This document shows, one piece after another, positions 12,246 to 22,134 of a DNA stretch of 64,000 nucleotides. Location of the stretch: positions 473,439 through 537,438 of the forward strand of contig NZ_BSFE01000002.1 in NCBI RefSeq assembly GCF_027922185.1, read 5' to 3'. Under the pieces are notes generated by a model that was given only the letters and a program-made list of their open reading frames with translations, was not told where the DNA came from and searched no databases. Position 1 is the stretch's first letter. Every line of letters starts with the position of its first letter. This DNA is from Maricaulis virginensis. Its GTDB lineage: Bacteria; Pseudomonadota; Alphaproteobacteria; Caulobacterales; Maricaulaceae. A program made the position numbers and the translations under genes.

Positions 12246-15200
12246 ATGCGCCTGTCCCATTTCTTTATCGACCGACCGATCTTCGCCCTGGTGATCTCGG
12301 TCATCGTCACGCTGCTGGGTATTTTCGCCTATCCGCAGCTGCCGCTTTCGCAATATCCCGAGATCGCCCCGCCGACGGTGGCGGTCACGGCTGCCTATCC
12401 CGGTGCCACCGCCGAGGACGTCGCCGAACAGGTCGCTGCACCGCTGGAGCAGGAGATCAACGGCGTCGAGGGCATGCTCTACATGACCTCCTCCTCGACG
12501 GCGGACGGCATGGTGCAGATCTCCGTCACCTTCCAGCCGGGCACCGATATCGATACCGCCCAGGTGAAGGTGCAGAACCGGGTCAACCGGGCCGAGCCGC
12601 GCCTGCCTGAAATCGTCCGCCAGACCGGTGTGTCGGTGGAGGCCCAGTCCACCGGCTTCCTGCTGATCCTGTCGCTGCGCTCGACGGACGGCACGCTGGA
12701 TACCGACTATATCGGCAATTACGCCAATACCCGGGTGCGCGACCGTCTGCTGCGCCTGGACGGTGTCGGCGATGTGCAGGTGTTCGGTGCCGGCAATTAT
12801 TCCATGCGGGTCTGGATCGATCCCGACCGCGCCGCCGCCCACGGCCTGACGGCCAGCGATGTCGTCGCCGCCCTGCGCGAGCAGAACATCCAGGCGACCG
12901 GCGGTATTCTCGGCCAGCCGCCCTATGGCGCCGGCGATGCGCCCTCCTTCCAGGTGCCTGTGCAGGTGCGCGGCCGCCTGATCGAGGCGGAGGAGTTCGG
13001 CAATGTCGTGGTGCGCCGGAACGAAGACGGAGCCGTCACGCGGCTGGAGGATGTCGCGCGGGTCGAACTGGGCACCGAGACCTATCTCGTGCGCGGTTAT
13101 TTCGACCAGCGGCCCGGGGTCGCCATGGCGATCATCCAGCAGCCCGGCGCCAATGCGCTGAACACGGCTTCGGCCGTGCTGCGGGAAATCGAGGCCGCCG
13201 AGGCCGAATTCCCCGAGGGCATGGATTACATCATCCCCTACAACCCGACCGAATTCGTCGAGGCGTCGGTGCATGCGGTGCAGCGCACGCTGATCGAGGC
13301 GGTCTTCCTCGTCGTGCTGGTGATCATCGTCTTCCTGCAGACCTGGCGGGCGGCGCTGATCCCCATCATCGCCATCCCGGTCTCCATTGTCGGCGTCTTC
13401 GCCGTACAGCTGGCGCTGGGATTCTCGATCAACTCGCTCTCCCTCTTCGCCATGGTGCTGGCCGTCGGCATCGTCGTCGACGACGCCATCGTGGTGGTGG
13501 AGAACGTCGAGCGTCTGATACGCGAGGGGAATTCGCCACGCATCGCAGCCCGCAAGTCGATGACGGAGGTCGGCGGCGCGCTGATCGCCATGTCGCTGGT
13601 GCTGATCTCGGTCTTCATCCCGACGGCATTCATGGGCGGCATTCCGGGGATTTTCTATCGCCAGTTCGCCGTCGCCATCGCGACCGCGGCGATCATCTCG
13701 CTGGTCGTCTCGCTGACACTCAGCCCGGCGCTCTGTGCCCTGCTGCTGAAACCGCACAAGGCGGATGCCCATGACGCCCGTCCGGGCCCGCTGGCCCCGC
13801 TGCGCTTCGCGGCGCGACAGTTCAATAACGGTTTTGCATGGCTATCGGACAGTTATGGGGCCGTTGTGTCGCGCCTGGTGCGCATGATCGTCATCGTCCT
13901 GATTGCCTATGCGGGCCTTCTGGCGCTCACCGGCTGGCGCCTGTCGGAAACCCCGACCGGCTTCATCCCGGACCAGGACCAGGGCTTCCTGATCGGCATT
14001 GTGCAATTGCCGCCCGGCGCGTCCCTGGAACGCACCGACGAGGTCATGGCCCGTGTCCAGAGTGCGGTCGCCGAGACCGAGGGCGTGGACGGTATGGCCG
14101 CGATTGTCGGCCTCGACGGCGCGACCTTCTCGCTGAACTCGTCCGGCTCGACCATGTTCATCCGGCTCGATCCGATCGAGGAACGCCAGGGCCATCCGGG
14201 CATGTCGGCGCAGGAATTGTCGATGCAGCTGACCGGCATGCTGGCCCAGATCGTGCCGGAAGGCCGGGCCTTCATCATCGCACCGCCTCCGGTACAGGGG
14301 CTGGGCAATGGCGGCGGTTTCAAGGTGATCGTGCAGGACCGCACCGGCCAGGGGCTGAACACGCTGGGCCAGGTGGCCTGGCAGATCATCGGCGCCGCCA
14401 ACCAGGACCCGCGCCTGACCCAGGTCTTCACCGACTTCTCGACCGACTCGCCGCGTGTGCGCGTCGATGTCGATCGCGACCGGGCCCAGCGCCTGGGTGT
14501 CGATCCGGCATCGGTCTATTCCGCACTCGGCACCTATCTCGGCTCGACCTATGTGAACGACTTCAACTACCAGGGCCGCACCTATCGCGTGACCGCCCAG
14601 GCCGAAGCCGAAGCCCGGGACGATATCGCCGATATCGGCCGGCTGCGGGTCAGCGGCCGGGATGGCGAGCTGGTGCCGATCGCCTCGGTGGCGTCGATCA
14701 CCACCGAGTCAGGACCGGTCCGTGTCGTGCGGCACAACAACTTCACCGCCGTGGAAATCCAGGGCCAGGCCATGCCGGGCGTAGCCTCGGGCACGGCGCT
14801 GGATGCGATGGAGGACATCCTCGAAGCCAACCTGCCTCCGGGTTTCGGCTATGAGTGGACCGAGATCGCCTACCAGGAAAAGGCGGCCGGCGATTCCGGC
14901 CTGATGATCTTCGCCTTCGCGGTGGTGTTCGTCTTCCTGGTGCTGGCGGCCCAGTACGAGGCCTTCACCTTGCCCTGGGCGGTCATCTTCATCGTGCCGA
15001 TGTGTATCCTGGCAGCGATGGTGGGCATCAACCTGACGGGTCTGGACAATAATATCCTCACCCAGGTCGGCCTGATCGTGCTGATCGCCCTGGCGGCCAA
15101 GAACGCGATCCTGCTGGTCGAGTTCGCCCGCCAGGCCGAGGACGAGGCCGGCAGCGACCGCTTCAAGGCCGCGGCCCAGGCTGCCCGGATCCGCCTGCGG

Positions 15201-15440
15201 CCGATCCTGATGACCTCCTTTGCCTTTATTCTCGGCGTGACGCCGCTGGCTTTTGCCCACGGTCCCGGTGCGGAAATGCGCCAGGCCCTGGGGATTGCGG
15301 TGTTCGCCGGGATGATCGGGGTGACCTTCTTCGGCCTGATCTTCACGCCGGTCTTCTACGTGGTCGGCCGCTGGATTTCGCGTTTCCTGCCCAGGCGCGA
15401 TCATGCGGCCATGGACGCGGAGAGCACGGACCAGGCGTGA
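12246..15440 (+). CDS. RND multidrug efflux pump permease (AcrB/MexB family)
   Basis: 1064 residues, the usual HAE1 length. It starts with the family signature MRLSHFFIDRPIFALVIS. Twelve membrane segments are expected in two halves with large periplasmic loops. The proton relay residues are present: the Asp pair in GIVVDDAIVVVEN (TM4) and the Lys in LAAKNAILLVEFA (TM10). It exports hydrophobic drugs or other amphiphiles by proton antiport with the upstream adaptor. Substrate range cannot be read from sequence. Confidence 0.96.
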   Translation: MRLSHFFIDRPIFALVISVIVTLLGIFAYPQLPLSQYPEIAPPTVAVTAAYPGATAEDVAEQVAAPLEQEINGVEGMLYMTSSSTADGMVQISVTFQPGTDIDTAQVKVQNRVNRAEPRLPEIVRQTGVSVEAQSTGFLLILSLRSTDGTLDTDYIGNYANTRVRDRLLRLDGVGDVQVFGAGNYSMRVWIDPDRAAAHGLTASDVVAALREQNIQATGGILGQPPYGAGDAPSFQVPVQVRGRLIEAEEFGNVVVRRNEDGAVTRLEDVARVELGTETYLVRGYFDQRPGVAMAIIQQPGANALNTASAVLREIEAAEAEFPEGMDYIIPYNPTEFVEASVHAVQRTLIEAVFLVVLVIIVFLQTWRAALIPIIAIPVSIVGVFAVQLALGFSINSLSLFAMVLAVGIVVDDAIVVVENVERLIREGNSPRIAARKSMTEVGGALIAMSLVLISVFIPTAFMGGIPGIFYRQFAVAIATAAIISLVVSLTLSPALCALLLKPHKADAHDARPGPLAPLRFAARQFNNGFAWLSDSYGAVVSRLVRMIVIVLIAYAGLLALTGWRLSETPTGFIPDQDQGFLIGIVQLPPGASLERTDEVMARVQSAVAETEGVDGMAAIVGLDGATFSLNSSGSTMFIRLDPIEERQGHPGMSAQELSMQLTGMLAQIVPEGRAFIIAPPPVQGLGNGGGFKVIVQDRTGQGLNTLGQVAWQIIGAANQDPRLTQVFTDFSTDSPRVRVDVDRDRAQRLGVDPASVYSALGTYLGSTYVNDFNYQGRTYRVTAQAEAEARDDIADIGRLRVSGRDGELVPIASVASITTESGPVRVVRHNNFTAVEIQGQAMPGVASGTALDAMEDILEANLPPGFGYEWTEIAYQEKAAGDSGLMIFAFAVVFVFLVLAAQYEAFTLPWAVIFIVPMCILAAMVGINLTGLDNNILTQVGLIVLIALAAKNAILLVEFARQAEDEAGSDRFKAAAQAARIRLRPILMTSFAFILGVTPLAFAHGPGAEMRQALGIAVFAGMIGVTFFGLIFTPVFYVVGRWISRFLPRRDHAAMDAESTDQA

Positions 15441-15466
15441 CCGGGTCGACAGGAAGGTGACACGGG

Positions 15467-15500
15467 AAAGGCCCGCCGGTTCGACCGGCGGGCCTTTCTT
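15467..15500. terminator. Terminator between convergent RND and metalloprotease genes
   Basis: A strong GC stem, AAAGGCCCGCCGG with CCGGCGGGCCTTT around a TTCGA loop. Flanking A and T runs make it usable from both strands. Confidence 0.9.
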
Positions 15501-15525
15501 CCGTGCGGTGCCCCGATAGAGCCGG

Positions 15526-18198
15526 TCAGGCGTCGAGGGCCGCCGCGATCCGCTCGCGGATATAGCGGCGATGCGCCCGCGTCTCGGCATCCAGCCAGAC
15601 ATCCCAGCCGTGATTCATGCCGGCGATCCGGCGCAGCGTGTCGCGCACGGCGACCGCCGGGACATGCTGCAGCGAGGATGCGTCTTCGACGGCAATCAGC
15701 CGGTCGATATACTGGATCTGCAGATTGCGCCGGTAGACATTGGGACGGCCCCAGGGATCGCCCTTGAAGATCTCCCGCGTCAGATCCTTCAGCATGGCGT
15801 GGGTGGAGTAGTCGCCGCCATAGGCCAGGCTGTCGGTCAGACGGTTCAGCACGCGCGGATGCAGAAGGTGTGCGAGCACCGAATTCTGCGCATCGCGGAC
15901 ATAGGCCTGGACACGCGGCTCCTCGGCCCGGCGCAGGGCATCGAACCCCCGCCGTTCCGGCTGCAGCCGGGCAATCAGCTCGGGCGGAAAGTCGAAGGCA
16001 TCCGGTCCGAACACGGTCTCGCCCAGCGTGCGCAGGGCGCGGCGCTGTTCGGCCGCGGAGACCGGGACGAAGGGGGCCTCGGCCGCGCCCGGCTGGCCGA
16101 CGACCGAGCGGTCGACATAGACTCCGCCGACATAGCGCGACACGATACCGCCGGCCTGTTTCCACATGCCCATCAGCACACCGAAGGCGGCGCGGGTCCC
16201 GGCCCAGCTCTCGCCGTCCTGCGGGACGGTCTCGACCAGTCCGGCCATGGTCGTCCGGGCGACATCGACCTGCCGCGCGGCAAAGCCGATCGGGTCGTTG
16301 GACAGGGAATAGGTATTCACCCGCGGATCGATACCGCGGCCCGGCACCCGCACGGCATCGGCATCATTGCCGAACACGTGCTCGGGCAGGCTAGACAGGG
16401 CGAGCAGGGCATTGCGCGCCCCGGTCTCACCGGTCTCCGGCGCATAGCCGAAACGGATCGCCCAGCTGTCATAGGGCCCGGGCAGGCCGGGGAAGAACGG
16501 GCCCTGGCTCTCGCCCGCCGCGGCCAGATTGACGCCGGGATAGTCCATGACCGAGGCGGACAGGCGCTGCCCGGCGCTCGGATCGCCGCTGGCCAGGGTC
16601 TCCAGATCGCCGAAATAGGAGGCCATCATGTTGTGGGTTAGGCCCAGCGTATGGCCGACCTCGTGCGCCACCATCCAGCTCAGCCCCTGTTCGATGATCG
16701 CATCGGGGTCGATGTCCGGACGATGGCCGGCGCGGGCGGCGGCGACGGCGGCCAGACGGGCAAATGCGGTCGAGCGGGCCATGTGCATGCCGGCCTCGCA
16801 GGCCTCGCTGATACCGGCCGGGCTGATCGCGGCCAGCGCTTCGCTGTCGAGGGCGGCTTCGGACGCTGCCGCGGCACTGCCGTCACCGACGGGCGGGAAG
16901 AGATCGGCCGTCTGCACCCAGCGCTGAACCGCGGCGTGTTCGATCACAATATCGGCGCCCAGGATCTCGCCGGTTAGCGGATTGGTGAAACGGGGGCCGT
17001 AGCCGCCGAAAATCGGGTGGGGCGAGGCGATCCAGCGGATCACATTGTAGCGCACATCGCCGGCGTCCCAGCCCGCGTCGTCCGGCTGGATATCGACCTG
17101 GATCGCATTGCGGAAGCCGGCGGTCTCGAAGACCGGATTCCAGGCGAGGACGGCATCGCGGATCACGTCGCGGTATTCCAGCGGTGTGGTGTTCTCGATC
17201 CAGAATGTGATGGGCCGGACCACATCGGACACCTCGGCCTCCGGATCGGTTTTCTCCAGCCGCCAGCGCTGGATCAGATCGTCGACCGGGCTGCCATCGA
17301 TGCGCGTCAGATTGGTGCGCCGTTCCGTGAAGAAGCCGACGCGCGGATCGGCGCGGCGGGGCGTGAAGCCGTCATCGGGCATACGCACAAACGTGTGCTG
17401 CACCACGGTCGTGTCCGACGAGCTTTCCGGCGTGCTGGCGCCGCTCCAGTCGAACACGAATTCGGTGACGATCTCGGTATTGTCCTCGTAATTGCGGATC
17501 GAGCGGATATTGGTCTTGCGGGCGTTCAGCGTGCCCGGCCGGACCCCGAGGGCGCGCCCCATGGCCGAGGCCTGGCCGATGCGGACCAGGGAGTTGGTCA
17601 TGAAGAGGTCGTTGGCGCGCACGATGACGCGGTTGGAACGGCGGCTTTCGGAGACGACTTCCAGACTGGCCAGCACCGTGAAGGGCACATTGGTGCCTTC
17701 CGCGCGGGTCAGGGTCGAATCCGGATCCATGACATAGTCGGTATTGCGGCGGATCACGTCGACATGGCGAAAGCGCCGGCGGAAGGAGATCACGGCGTTC
17801 TCGCCCATCAGGCCGGCCATGCGCATGCCGTCGCGGCGCGAACCGTCATGGACATAGCTGAAATAGATGTATTCTTCGCCGAGTTCATCCTCCGTGAGTT
17901 CCAGGAAGAGCTCGCCGGTCTGGATGTCGCGGTAGAATTTCAGGAGGCCGGGGAAGGGGCGCTTGCGCTCGAGGAAGTCGTTCCACTCCTCGACGTCTTC
18001 CACGATCTGGGTCTCGCCGACGCACTGGGTCCGGTCTTCCAGCGTACAGGCGAGAGATTCAACGACCTGGACCGCGGGGCGGGCATCGGACCGTCCATCC
18101 TGGTCCTCGGTCTGGATCAATGCGGCTGCGGGGCCGCCGGTCAGTCCCAGAATGATGGCCGCAACTGCCAGGCCGGCCATCTGCATCGTGTTCGCCAT
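15526..18198 (-). CDS. Exported zinc metalloprotease (DUF5117/DUF4953-type)
   Basis: 890 residues from the ATG at 18198, chosen because AGAGGAG precedes it and a signal peptide follows (MANTMQMAGLAVAAIILGL...). The open frame continues upstream, but those residues look non-coding. The C-terminal half contains the metzincin-like site HEVGHTLGLTHNM, which supplies three His ligands and the catalytic Glu. The N-terminal half has the beta-rich FYRDIQTGELFLEL region and an FERRTNLTRIDG-type segment seen in large secreted proteases of this group. It probably degrades proteins outside the cytoplasm. Confidence 0.88.
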   Translation of the reverse strand: MANTMQMAGLAVAAIILGLTGGPAAALIQTEDQDGRSDARPAVQVVESLACTLEDRTQCVGETQIVEDVEEWNDFLERKRPFPGLLKFYRDIQTGELFLELTEDELGEEYIYFSYVHDGSRRDGMRMAGLMGENAVISFRRRFRHVDVIRRNTDYVMDPDSTLTRAEGTNVPFTVLASLEVVSESRRSNRVIVRANDLFMTNSLVRIGQASAMGRALGVRPGTLNARKTNIRSIRNYEDNTEIVTEFVFDWSGASTPESSSDTTVVQHTFVRMPDDGFTPRRADPRVGFFTERRTNLTRIDGSPVDDLIQRWRLEKTDPEAEVSDVVRPITFWIENTTPLEYRDVIRDAVLAWNPVFETAGFRNAIQVDIQPDDAGWDAGDVRYNVIRWIASPHPIFGGYGPRFTNPLTGEILGADIVIEHAAVQRWVQTADLFPPVGDGSAAAASEAALDSEALAAISPAGISEACEAGMHMARSTAFARLAAVAAARAGHRPDIDPDAIIEQGLSWMVAHEVGHTLGLTHNMMASYFGDLETLASGDPSAGQRLSASVMDYPGVNLAAAGESQGPFFPGLPGPYDSWAIRFGYAPETGETGARNALLALSSLPEHVFGNDADAVRVPGRGIDPRVNTYSLSNDPIGFAARQVDVARTTMAGLVETVPQDGESWAGTRAAFGVLMGMWKQAGGIVSRYVGGVYVDRSVVGQPGAAEAPFVPVSAAEQRRALRTLGETVFGPDAFDFPPELIARLQPERRGFDALRRAEEPRVQAYVRDAQNSVLAHLLHPRVLNRLTDSLAYGGDYSTHAMLKDLTREIFKGDPWGRPNVYRRNLQIQYIDRLIAVEDASSLQHVPAVAVRDTLRRIAGMNHGWDVWLDAETRAHRRYIRERIAAALDA

Positions 18199-18574
18199 CC
18201 GGGGGGCTCCTCTCTGCGGGTCACATTGCGCCGGACGCACGAGTTCCGTGCGCCGCCGGCCCGTCTCCTGTCCGCTAAAAAACCGCCATCCATTCCGCCG
18301 GTGTCCACAAGTGGCCGCGGCAAGGCTTCGCCTTGCTGACACCCGTGCGGGACACATCCTGGCGGGAAATACACTCCGGTCCGGCTGGCTTTTCCGGCAC
18401 CTCGCACGCTTGCATGCGGACCCGAACGCCAGCTTGTCGGTTTCATGACCCTTTCAGGGCCGTTGGACCGGGCATTAACCCTGGTTGATTGGAGGCATAA
18501 CGCGACCGGCCGCCGCGAGGCCAGTCATTTCGCATGAAAAGCGTCAGAATCCGGTTGTGCTTCAGGGGGTTGTG
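18199..18574. other. Intergenic region, no gene seen
   Basis: 376 bases between the metalloprotease start and the 3' end of the repair gene on the same strand. I find no protein-like small frame, RNA or clear hairpin. It must hold the metalloprotease promoter, but I cannot pick hexamers with confidence. Confidence 0.4.
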
Positions 18575-20041
18575 TCAGGAAACGTGCAATCCGGGATCGG
18601 CGGCCCAGAGATGTTGGGCCGCATAGGCCCGCCAGGGACGCCAGCGCTCGGCGCGCCGGGTCAGGGCCTCGGCGGAGGGGCGGGTCCCGTCCGGTGCCGC
18701 GAGCGCCCGCATCAGTCCGATATCCGCCGCCGGAAAGGCGTCGGGCTCGCGCAATTGCCGCAGGGCGATGTATTGCGCCGTCCATTCGCCGACGCCGCGG
18801 ATCGTCCGCAGATCCTGAATCGCCTCGTCGAGGCCGCGATGGGCGTCGAACAGGTTGGGGTTCGCCAGGCTGGCCGCGGCCACCGCACTCAGCGTTGCAG
18901 ACCGGCTGCGGGGCATGCCCAGGCTCGAAAGGTCTGCATCGGCAAGGGCCGAGGCCTGCGGAAAGGTGTGGGTCAGGGGCCCCGCAGGCTCCGCCAGCGG
19001 CGTTCCGTGACGGGCGACCAGCTGGCCGGCGAGGCGAGCCGCTGCAGTGACCGTGATCTGCTGGCCGAGCACAGCCCGGATCGCCAGCTCGAACCCGTCC
19101 CATGCCCCGGGGACCCGCAGGCCGGGCCGGCGCGCGATATGGCGGGCCAGATCCGGGTCTTCGCTCAGATGCGCGGCGATGGCGGCGGGATCGGCAGCGA
19201 GGTCGAAGACCCGGCGGATGCGTCCGATGATGGCGGGCAGGGCGGAGAGGGCCGGGAAGACGATGGTGGCGCGCAGCGCGTCGCCGCTGGCCGGTTCGAT
19301 GCGTACATGCCCCTGGGCCCCGTCAATCTCGATCGTGCGCGAATACGCGTTCTCGCCGACATGCTCGATCCCCGCGATGGCCCGCAGACGCAGGAAGTCC
19401 AGCATGGCCTCCCAGTCATAGGGCGGCTGATAGCGCAGCAGCAGGCTCAACCCGCCCGCCGTGTCGGCCGGGACAGCTTTGGCGCTCGCCCGGCGCAATT
19501 CGCCCGGCGGCCGGGCGAACATGTCGCGGAAGGTCTCGTTGAAGCGGCGGATGCTGGAAAAGCCGGAGGCAAAGGCGATCTCGGCCATCGGCATGTGCGT
19601 TTCATGGATCAGCTGCTTGGCCAGATGGATCCGCCGGGTTTGCGCGACGGCGACGGGCGAGGCGCCCAGATGCTGGTGAAACAGGCGGCGCAGTTGCCGT
19701 TCGCCGACGCCCAGCCGGCCGGCCAGTTCGTCGACCGAGGCTGTATCCAGCGCGCCCTGTTCGATCAGGCGCAGCGCGCGGGAGACCGTGTTCGATGTGC
19801 CGCGCCAGGCCCCCATATCCGGTGCCGTTTCCGGCCGGCAGCGCAGGCAGGGCCGGAAACCGGCCTCGCGTGCGGCCGCGGCGGACGGATAGAAGATGAC
19901 GTTTTGCGATTTCGGCGTCGTCGCCGGGCAGACAGGACGGCAATAGATGCCCGTCGTCTTCACCCCGGTGAAGATGCGGCCGTCGAAACGGACATCGCGC
20001 TGGGAAATGGCGCGGTAGCAGGCGTCGTGGTCGAGATCCAT
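18575..20041 (-). CDS. Ada-type regulator fused to AlkA DNA-3-methyladenine glycosylase II
   Basis: 488 residues in three parts. Residues about 1-75 are the Ada zinc domain with the four Cys in YCRPVCPA and FRPCLRCRPE; the first accepts methyl groups from phosphotriesters in Ada. Residues about 85-180 are an AraC helix-turn-helix (VDELAGRLGVGERQLRRLF and EIAFASGFSSIRRF). Residues about 195-488 are AlkA with the HhH-GPD motif (IRGVGEWTAQYIALR, Asp in PAADIGL). It senses alkylation and removes 3-methyladenine. It is divergent from ogt, so the two are probably co-induced. Confidence 0.93.
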   Translation of the reverse strand: MDLDHDACYRAISQRDVRFDGRIFTGVKTTGIYCRPVCPATTPKSQNVIFYPSAAAAREAGFRPCLRCRPETAPDMGAWRGTSNTVSRALRLIEQGALDTASVDELAGRLGVGERQLRRLFHQHLGASPVAVAQTRRIHLAKQLIHETHMPMAEIAFASGFSSIRRFNETFRDMFARPPGELRRASAKAVPADTAGGLSLLLRYQPPYDWEAMLDFLRLRAIAGIEHVGENAYSRTIEIDGAQGHVRIEPASGDALRATIVFPALSALPAIIGRIRRVFDLAADPAAIAAHLSEDPDLARHIARRPGLRVPGAWDGFELAIRAVLGQQITVTAAARLAGQLVARHGTPLAEPAGPLTHTFPQASALADADLSSLGMPRSRSATLSAVAAASLANPNLFDAHRGLDEAIQDLRTIRGVGEWTAQYIALRQLREPDAFPAADIGLMRALAAPDGTRPSAEALTRRAERWRPWRAYAAQHLWAADPGLHVS

Positions 20042-20193
20042 GCCTCAAGGCTTGCCCGGGCCGGACGGACTGTCTAGCGGTTTTCGGACATGGATGTGAA
20101 AGTCCGGCGGACGCCGGGCATCATGTCCGGAAACCGCCAGTCGAGCGCACCGGTCTGGTACAATGTGTGCTGCGAGCACTATCGGAGGACAGC

Positions 20194-20757
20194 ATGCCAG
20201 CGTCGGACATTCTGCCGGACTTTCTGATCGAGCAGATCGACACGCCGATCGGCCTGACCTTTGTGGTCACGGACCGGGCTGGCACTTTGCGCGCGGTCGA
20301 CTGGGACGATCATGCCGAACGGCTGCACCGGCAGCTGGAGCGGCGCTATGGCCAGGATCTGTCTTTGAGCAATGCGGACACGCCCAGCACGGCGCGCCGG
20401 GCGCTTGAGGCCTATTTCGCGGGTGAGCTGTCTGCGCTGGACGGGATCTCAACCGAAGGGGCGGGGACCGATTTCCAGCGGGATGTCTGGCGGGCCCTGC
20501 GCGATATTCCGGTCGGGCAGACGATCAGCTATGGCGAGCTGGCCCGGCGTATCGACCGGCCGAAGGCGGTGCGGGCCGTCGGCCTGGCCAATGGCGCCAA
20601 CCCCATTCCGATTGTCGTACCCTGTCACCGGGTCATCGGCGCCAATGCCTTATTGACCGGGTTTGGCGGTGGTCTCGACCGCAAGCGCTGGCTGCTGGCG
20701 CACGAAGGTGTGGATGCGGCCCGCTGGGGCGAACCCCGGCAGGCCGCATTGTTCTAG
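20194..20757 (+). CDS. ogt: Methylated-DNA--[protein]-cysteine S-methyltransferase
   Basis: 187 residues from the ATG at 20194, which has GGAGGA five bases upstream; an in-frame ATG at 20167 lacks one. The suicide Cys sits in VPCHRVIGAN, and the helix-turn-helix with the Arg finger is in KAVRAVGLANGANP. It repairs O6-methylguanine by transferring the methyl to its own Cys. The N-terminal extension is the usual Ogt domain. It is divergent from the Ada-AlkA gene 152 bases away, forming an alkylation-repair locus. Confidence 0.95.
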   Translation: MPASDILPDFLIEQIDTPIGLTFVVTDRAGTLRAVDWDDHAERLHRQLERRYGQDLSLSNADTPSTARRALEAYFAGELSALDGISTEGAGTDFQRDVWRALRDIPVGQTISYGELARRIDRPKAVRAVGLANGANPIPIVVPCHRVIGANALLTGFGGGLDRKRWLLAHEGVDAARWGEPRQAALF

Positions 20758-20770
20758 AATCTTGAGCTGC

Positions 20771-20820
20771 CGCGCGATCGAACCGGTGAACCGGTTCCCA
20801 CTTCACCTGATCACGCTCTA
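20771..20820. repeat. Dispersed palindromic repeat with GAACCGGTTCCCACTT core
   Basis: The core GAACCGGTTCCC(A)CTT is shared with the 61-bp repeats at 6324-6552. The ends GCGCGATC (20772-20779) and GATCACGC (20809-20816) are inverted with one mismatch. The element reaches into the stop codon of the S41 peptidase gene. Similar elements ending in GCTCTAG are common between genes in alphaproteobacteria (general knowledge, not searched). Confidence 0.6.
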
Positions 20821-22134
20821 GCGGGAACGCGGGTAGTTGCGGCTGCCCGAACCGGCGATCTGCATTTCCAGCTGGCCGACATTTCCGGTCTCGTCCGGCG
20901 TGAAGACGAAGCGATAGCTGTTATTGCCTGGGATGGCGAAGCGGTGGTTCCCGACGGGCAGCAATTCTGTCGGCGAGCCGCCTTCACGCGTATAGACGAG
21001 CGTGCCGTCAACGGTGTCGAAGTGGCGATTGCCATAGGTGCCCGCATAGCGGCGCAGCTGGCGCGCCGGGATGTCGACGGGCTCGCGCTGAGCGGCCAGC
21101 AGTTCGCGCGCCCATTCCACGTCCTGACGCCCCGCACTGTCAGCCTCATGAGAGGCCAGCAGCGTGTCGTAGAGGCGGTCGAGCGCCGCCTCCAGCGCAT
21201 CGCCGGCTGGAACGGCGATGTCCGGCGTGACGCCGGTGCCTTCCCAGTTGGTTCCCGTGATCGGATTGCGGGCCGAGCCGGTGGAGATGAAAACCGCATA
21301 GCCTTCAGGGGTGAAGAAGGTCGAGCCCGGATTGCCGGCGCCATGTGTGGTCTCGCCGACAATCGTGGCGCGCTCCATCGCCTTCAGATGGTAGGGGAAG
21401 GCCTCGCCGGCCGACCCGGTATTGCCCGAGGTCAGCACGATCAGGGGCACGTCGGGGCGGTTGCCGGCCGGATGCACCGGCAGCGACCACAGCTGGTCCG
21501 GATAGGGCAGGTTGCGCGCGACGAAGGTATTGATCACCACCGGTTCCTCGGGGTCGAGGAAGTGGCTGATCAGGTATTGCACCATCGACGGGGCACCGCC
21601 GACATTCTGGCGCAGGTCGAAGATCACGGCATCCGTATTGGCGATGAAGTCGAGCGCGGCGCGGGCCGTGCTTTCCGCCGGCTGGATCGGTGCAAACTGG
21701 CGCAGATCGATATAGCCGATATTGCCCGGCAGGATGTCGATATCGGCAAAGCCGAAATTCTCGCGTCTCAGGCCGGCCCAGGGATCGGCAGGTTGTTCGG
21801 GCGCTTCACCGGCTTCGGCGGCTGCACGGCGCGCGATGATCTCCGCCGCCCGTTCCGGGCCGATATAGCGGACGGAGAAATGCCGGTCCTCGGCGTGCAG
21901 CCGGTTCGTCAGCGCAGAGGCAAGGGCGTCGGGGGACGGGGCTTCGCCAAAGGCGCCAGCGGCGGCTTCGCTGCGCAGGGCGTCGGCGATCTCGCGGGCG
22001 CGGGCCTCGTCATAATAGTTCGCTTCGATAACATCCGCGAGCGCGCCGATCGCGTCATCGTCACGCGCCTCGGCCAGCCCGTTTGCGAGGCTGGCCAGCA
22101 TCAGAGCCGTGCCGGCAAGTGCAAGTTTTTTCAT
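20818..22134 (-). CDS. Exported S41 family peptidase (IRBP-like)
   Basis: 438 residues from the ATG at 22134, which follows GGGAGGGA and begins a signal peptide (MKKLALAGTALMLASLANGLAEA). The C-terminal S41 core has the nucleophile Ser in SGNTGSAGEAF and the segment GETTHGAGNPG. There is no Lys as in C-terminal processing proteases, which fits the retinol-binding-protein-like S41 branch with a Ser/Glu mechanism. No PDZ domain is evident. It probably cleaves peptides in the periplasm. The last part (about 365-438) is a separate beta-rich domain. Confidence 0.88.
   Translation of the reverse strand: MKKLALAGTALMLASLANGLAEARDDDAIGALADVIEANYYDEARAREIADALRSEAAAGAFGEAPSPDALASALTNRLHAEDRHFSVRYIGPERAAEIIARRAAAEAGEAPEQPADPWAGLRRENFGFADIDILPGNIGYIDLRQFAPIQPAESTARAALDFIANTDAVIFDLRQNVGGAPSMVQYLISHFLDPEEPVVINTFVARNLPYPDQLWSLPVHPAGNRPDVPLIVLTSGNTGSAGEAFPYHLKAMERATIVGETTHGAGNPGSTFFTPEGYAVFISTGSARNPITGTNWEGTGVTPDIAVPAGDALEAALDRLYDTLLASHEADSAGRQDVEWARELLAAQREPVDIPARQLRRYAGTYGNRHFDTVDGTLVYTREGGSPTELLPVGNHRFAIPGNNSYRFVFTPDETGNVGQLEMQIAGSGSRNYPRSR

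Noticed and set aside
12051..13772. 573-residue minus-strand frame inside the RND genes
   Set aside because: It is the antisense of two clear RND genes, full of His, Arg, Gln and Asp in low-complexity order, a usual artefact in GC-rich DNA.
18485..20077. 530-residue plus-strand frame opposite the Ada-AlkA gene
   Set aside because: Antisense of a protein with complete catalytic motifs. Gly/Arg/Gln-rich with no domain.
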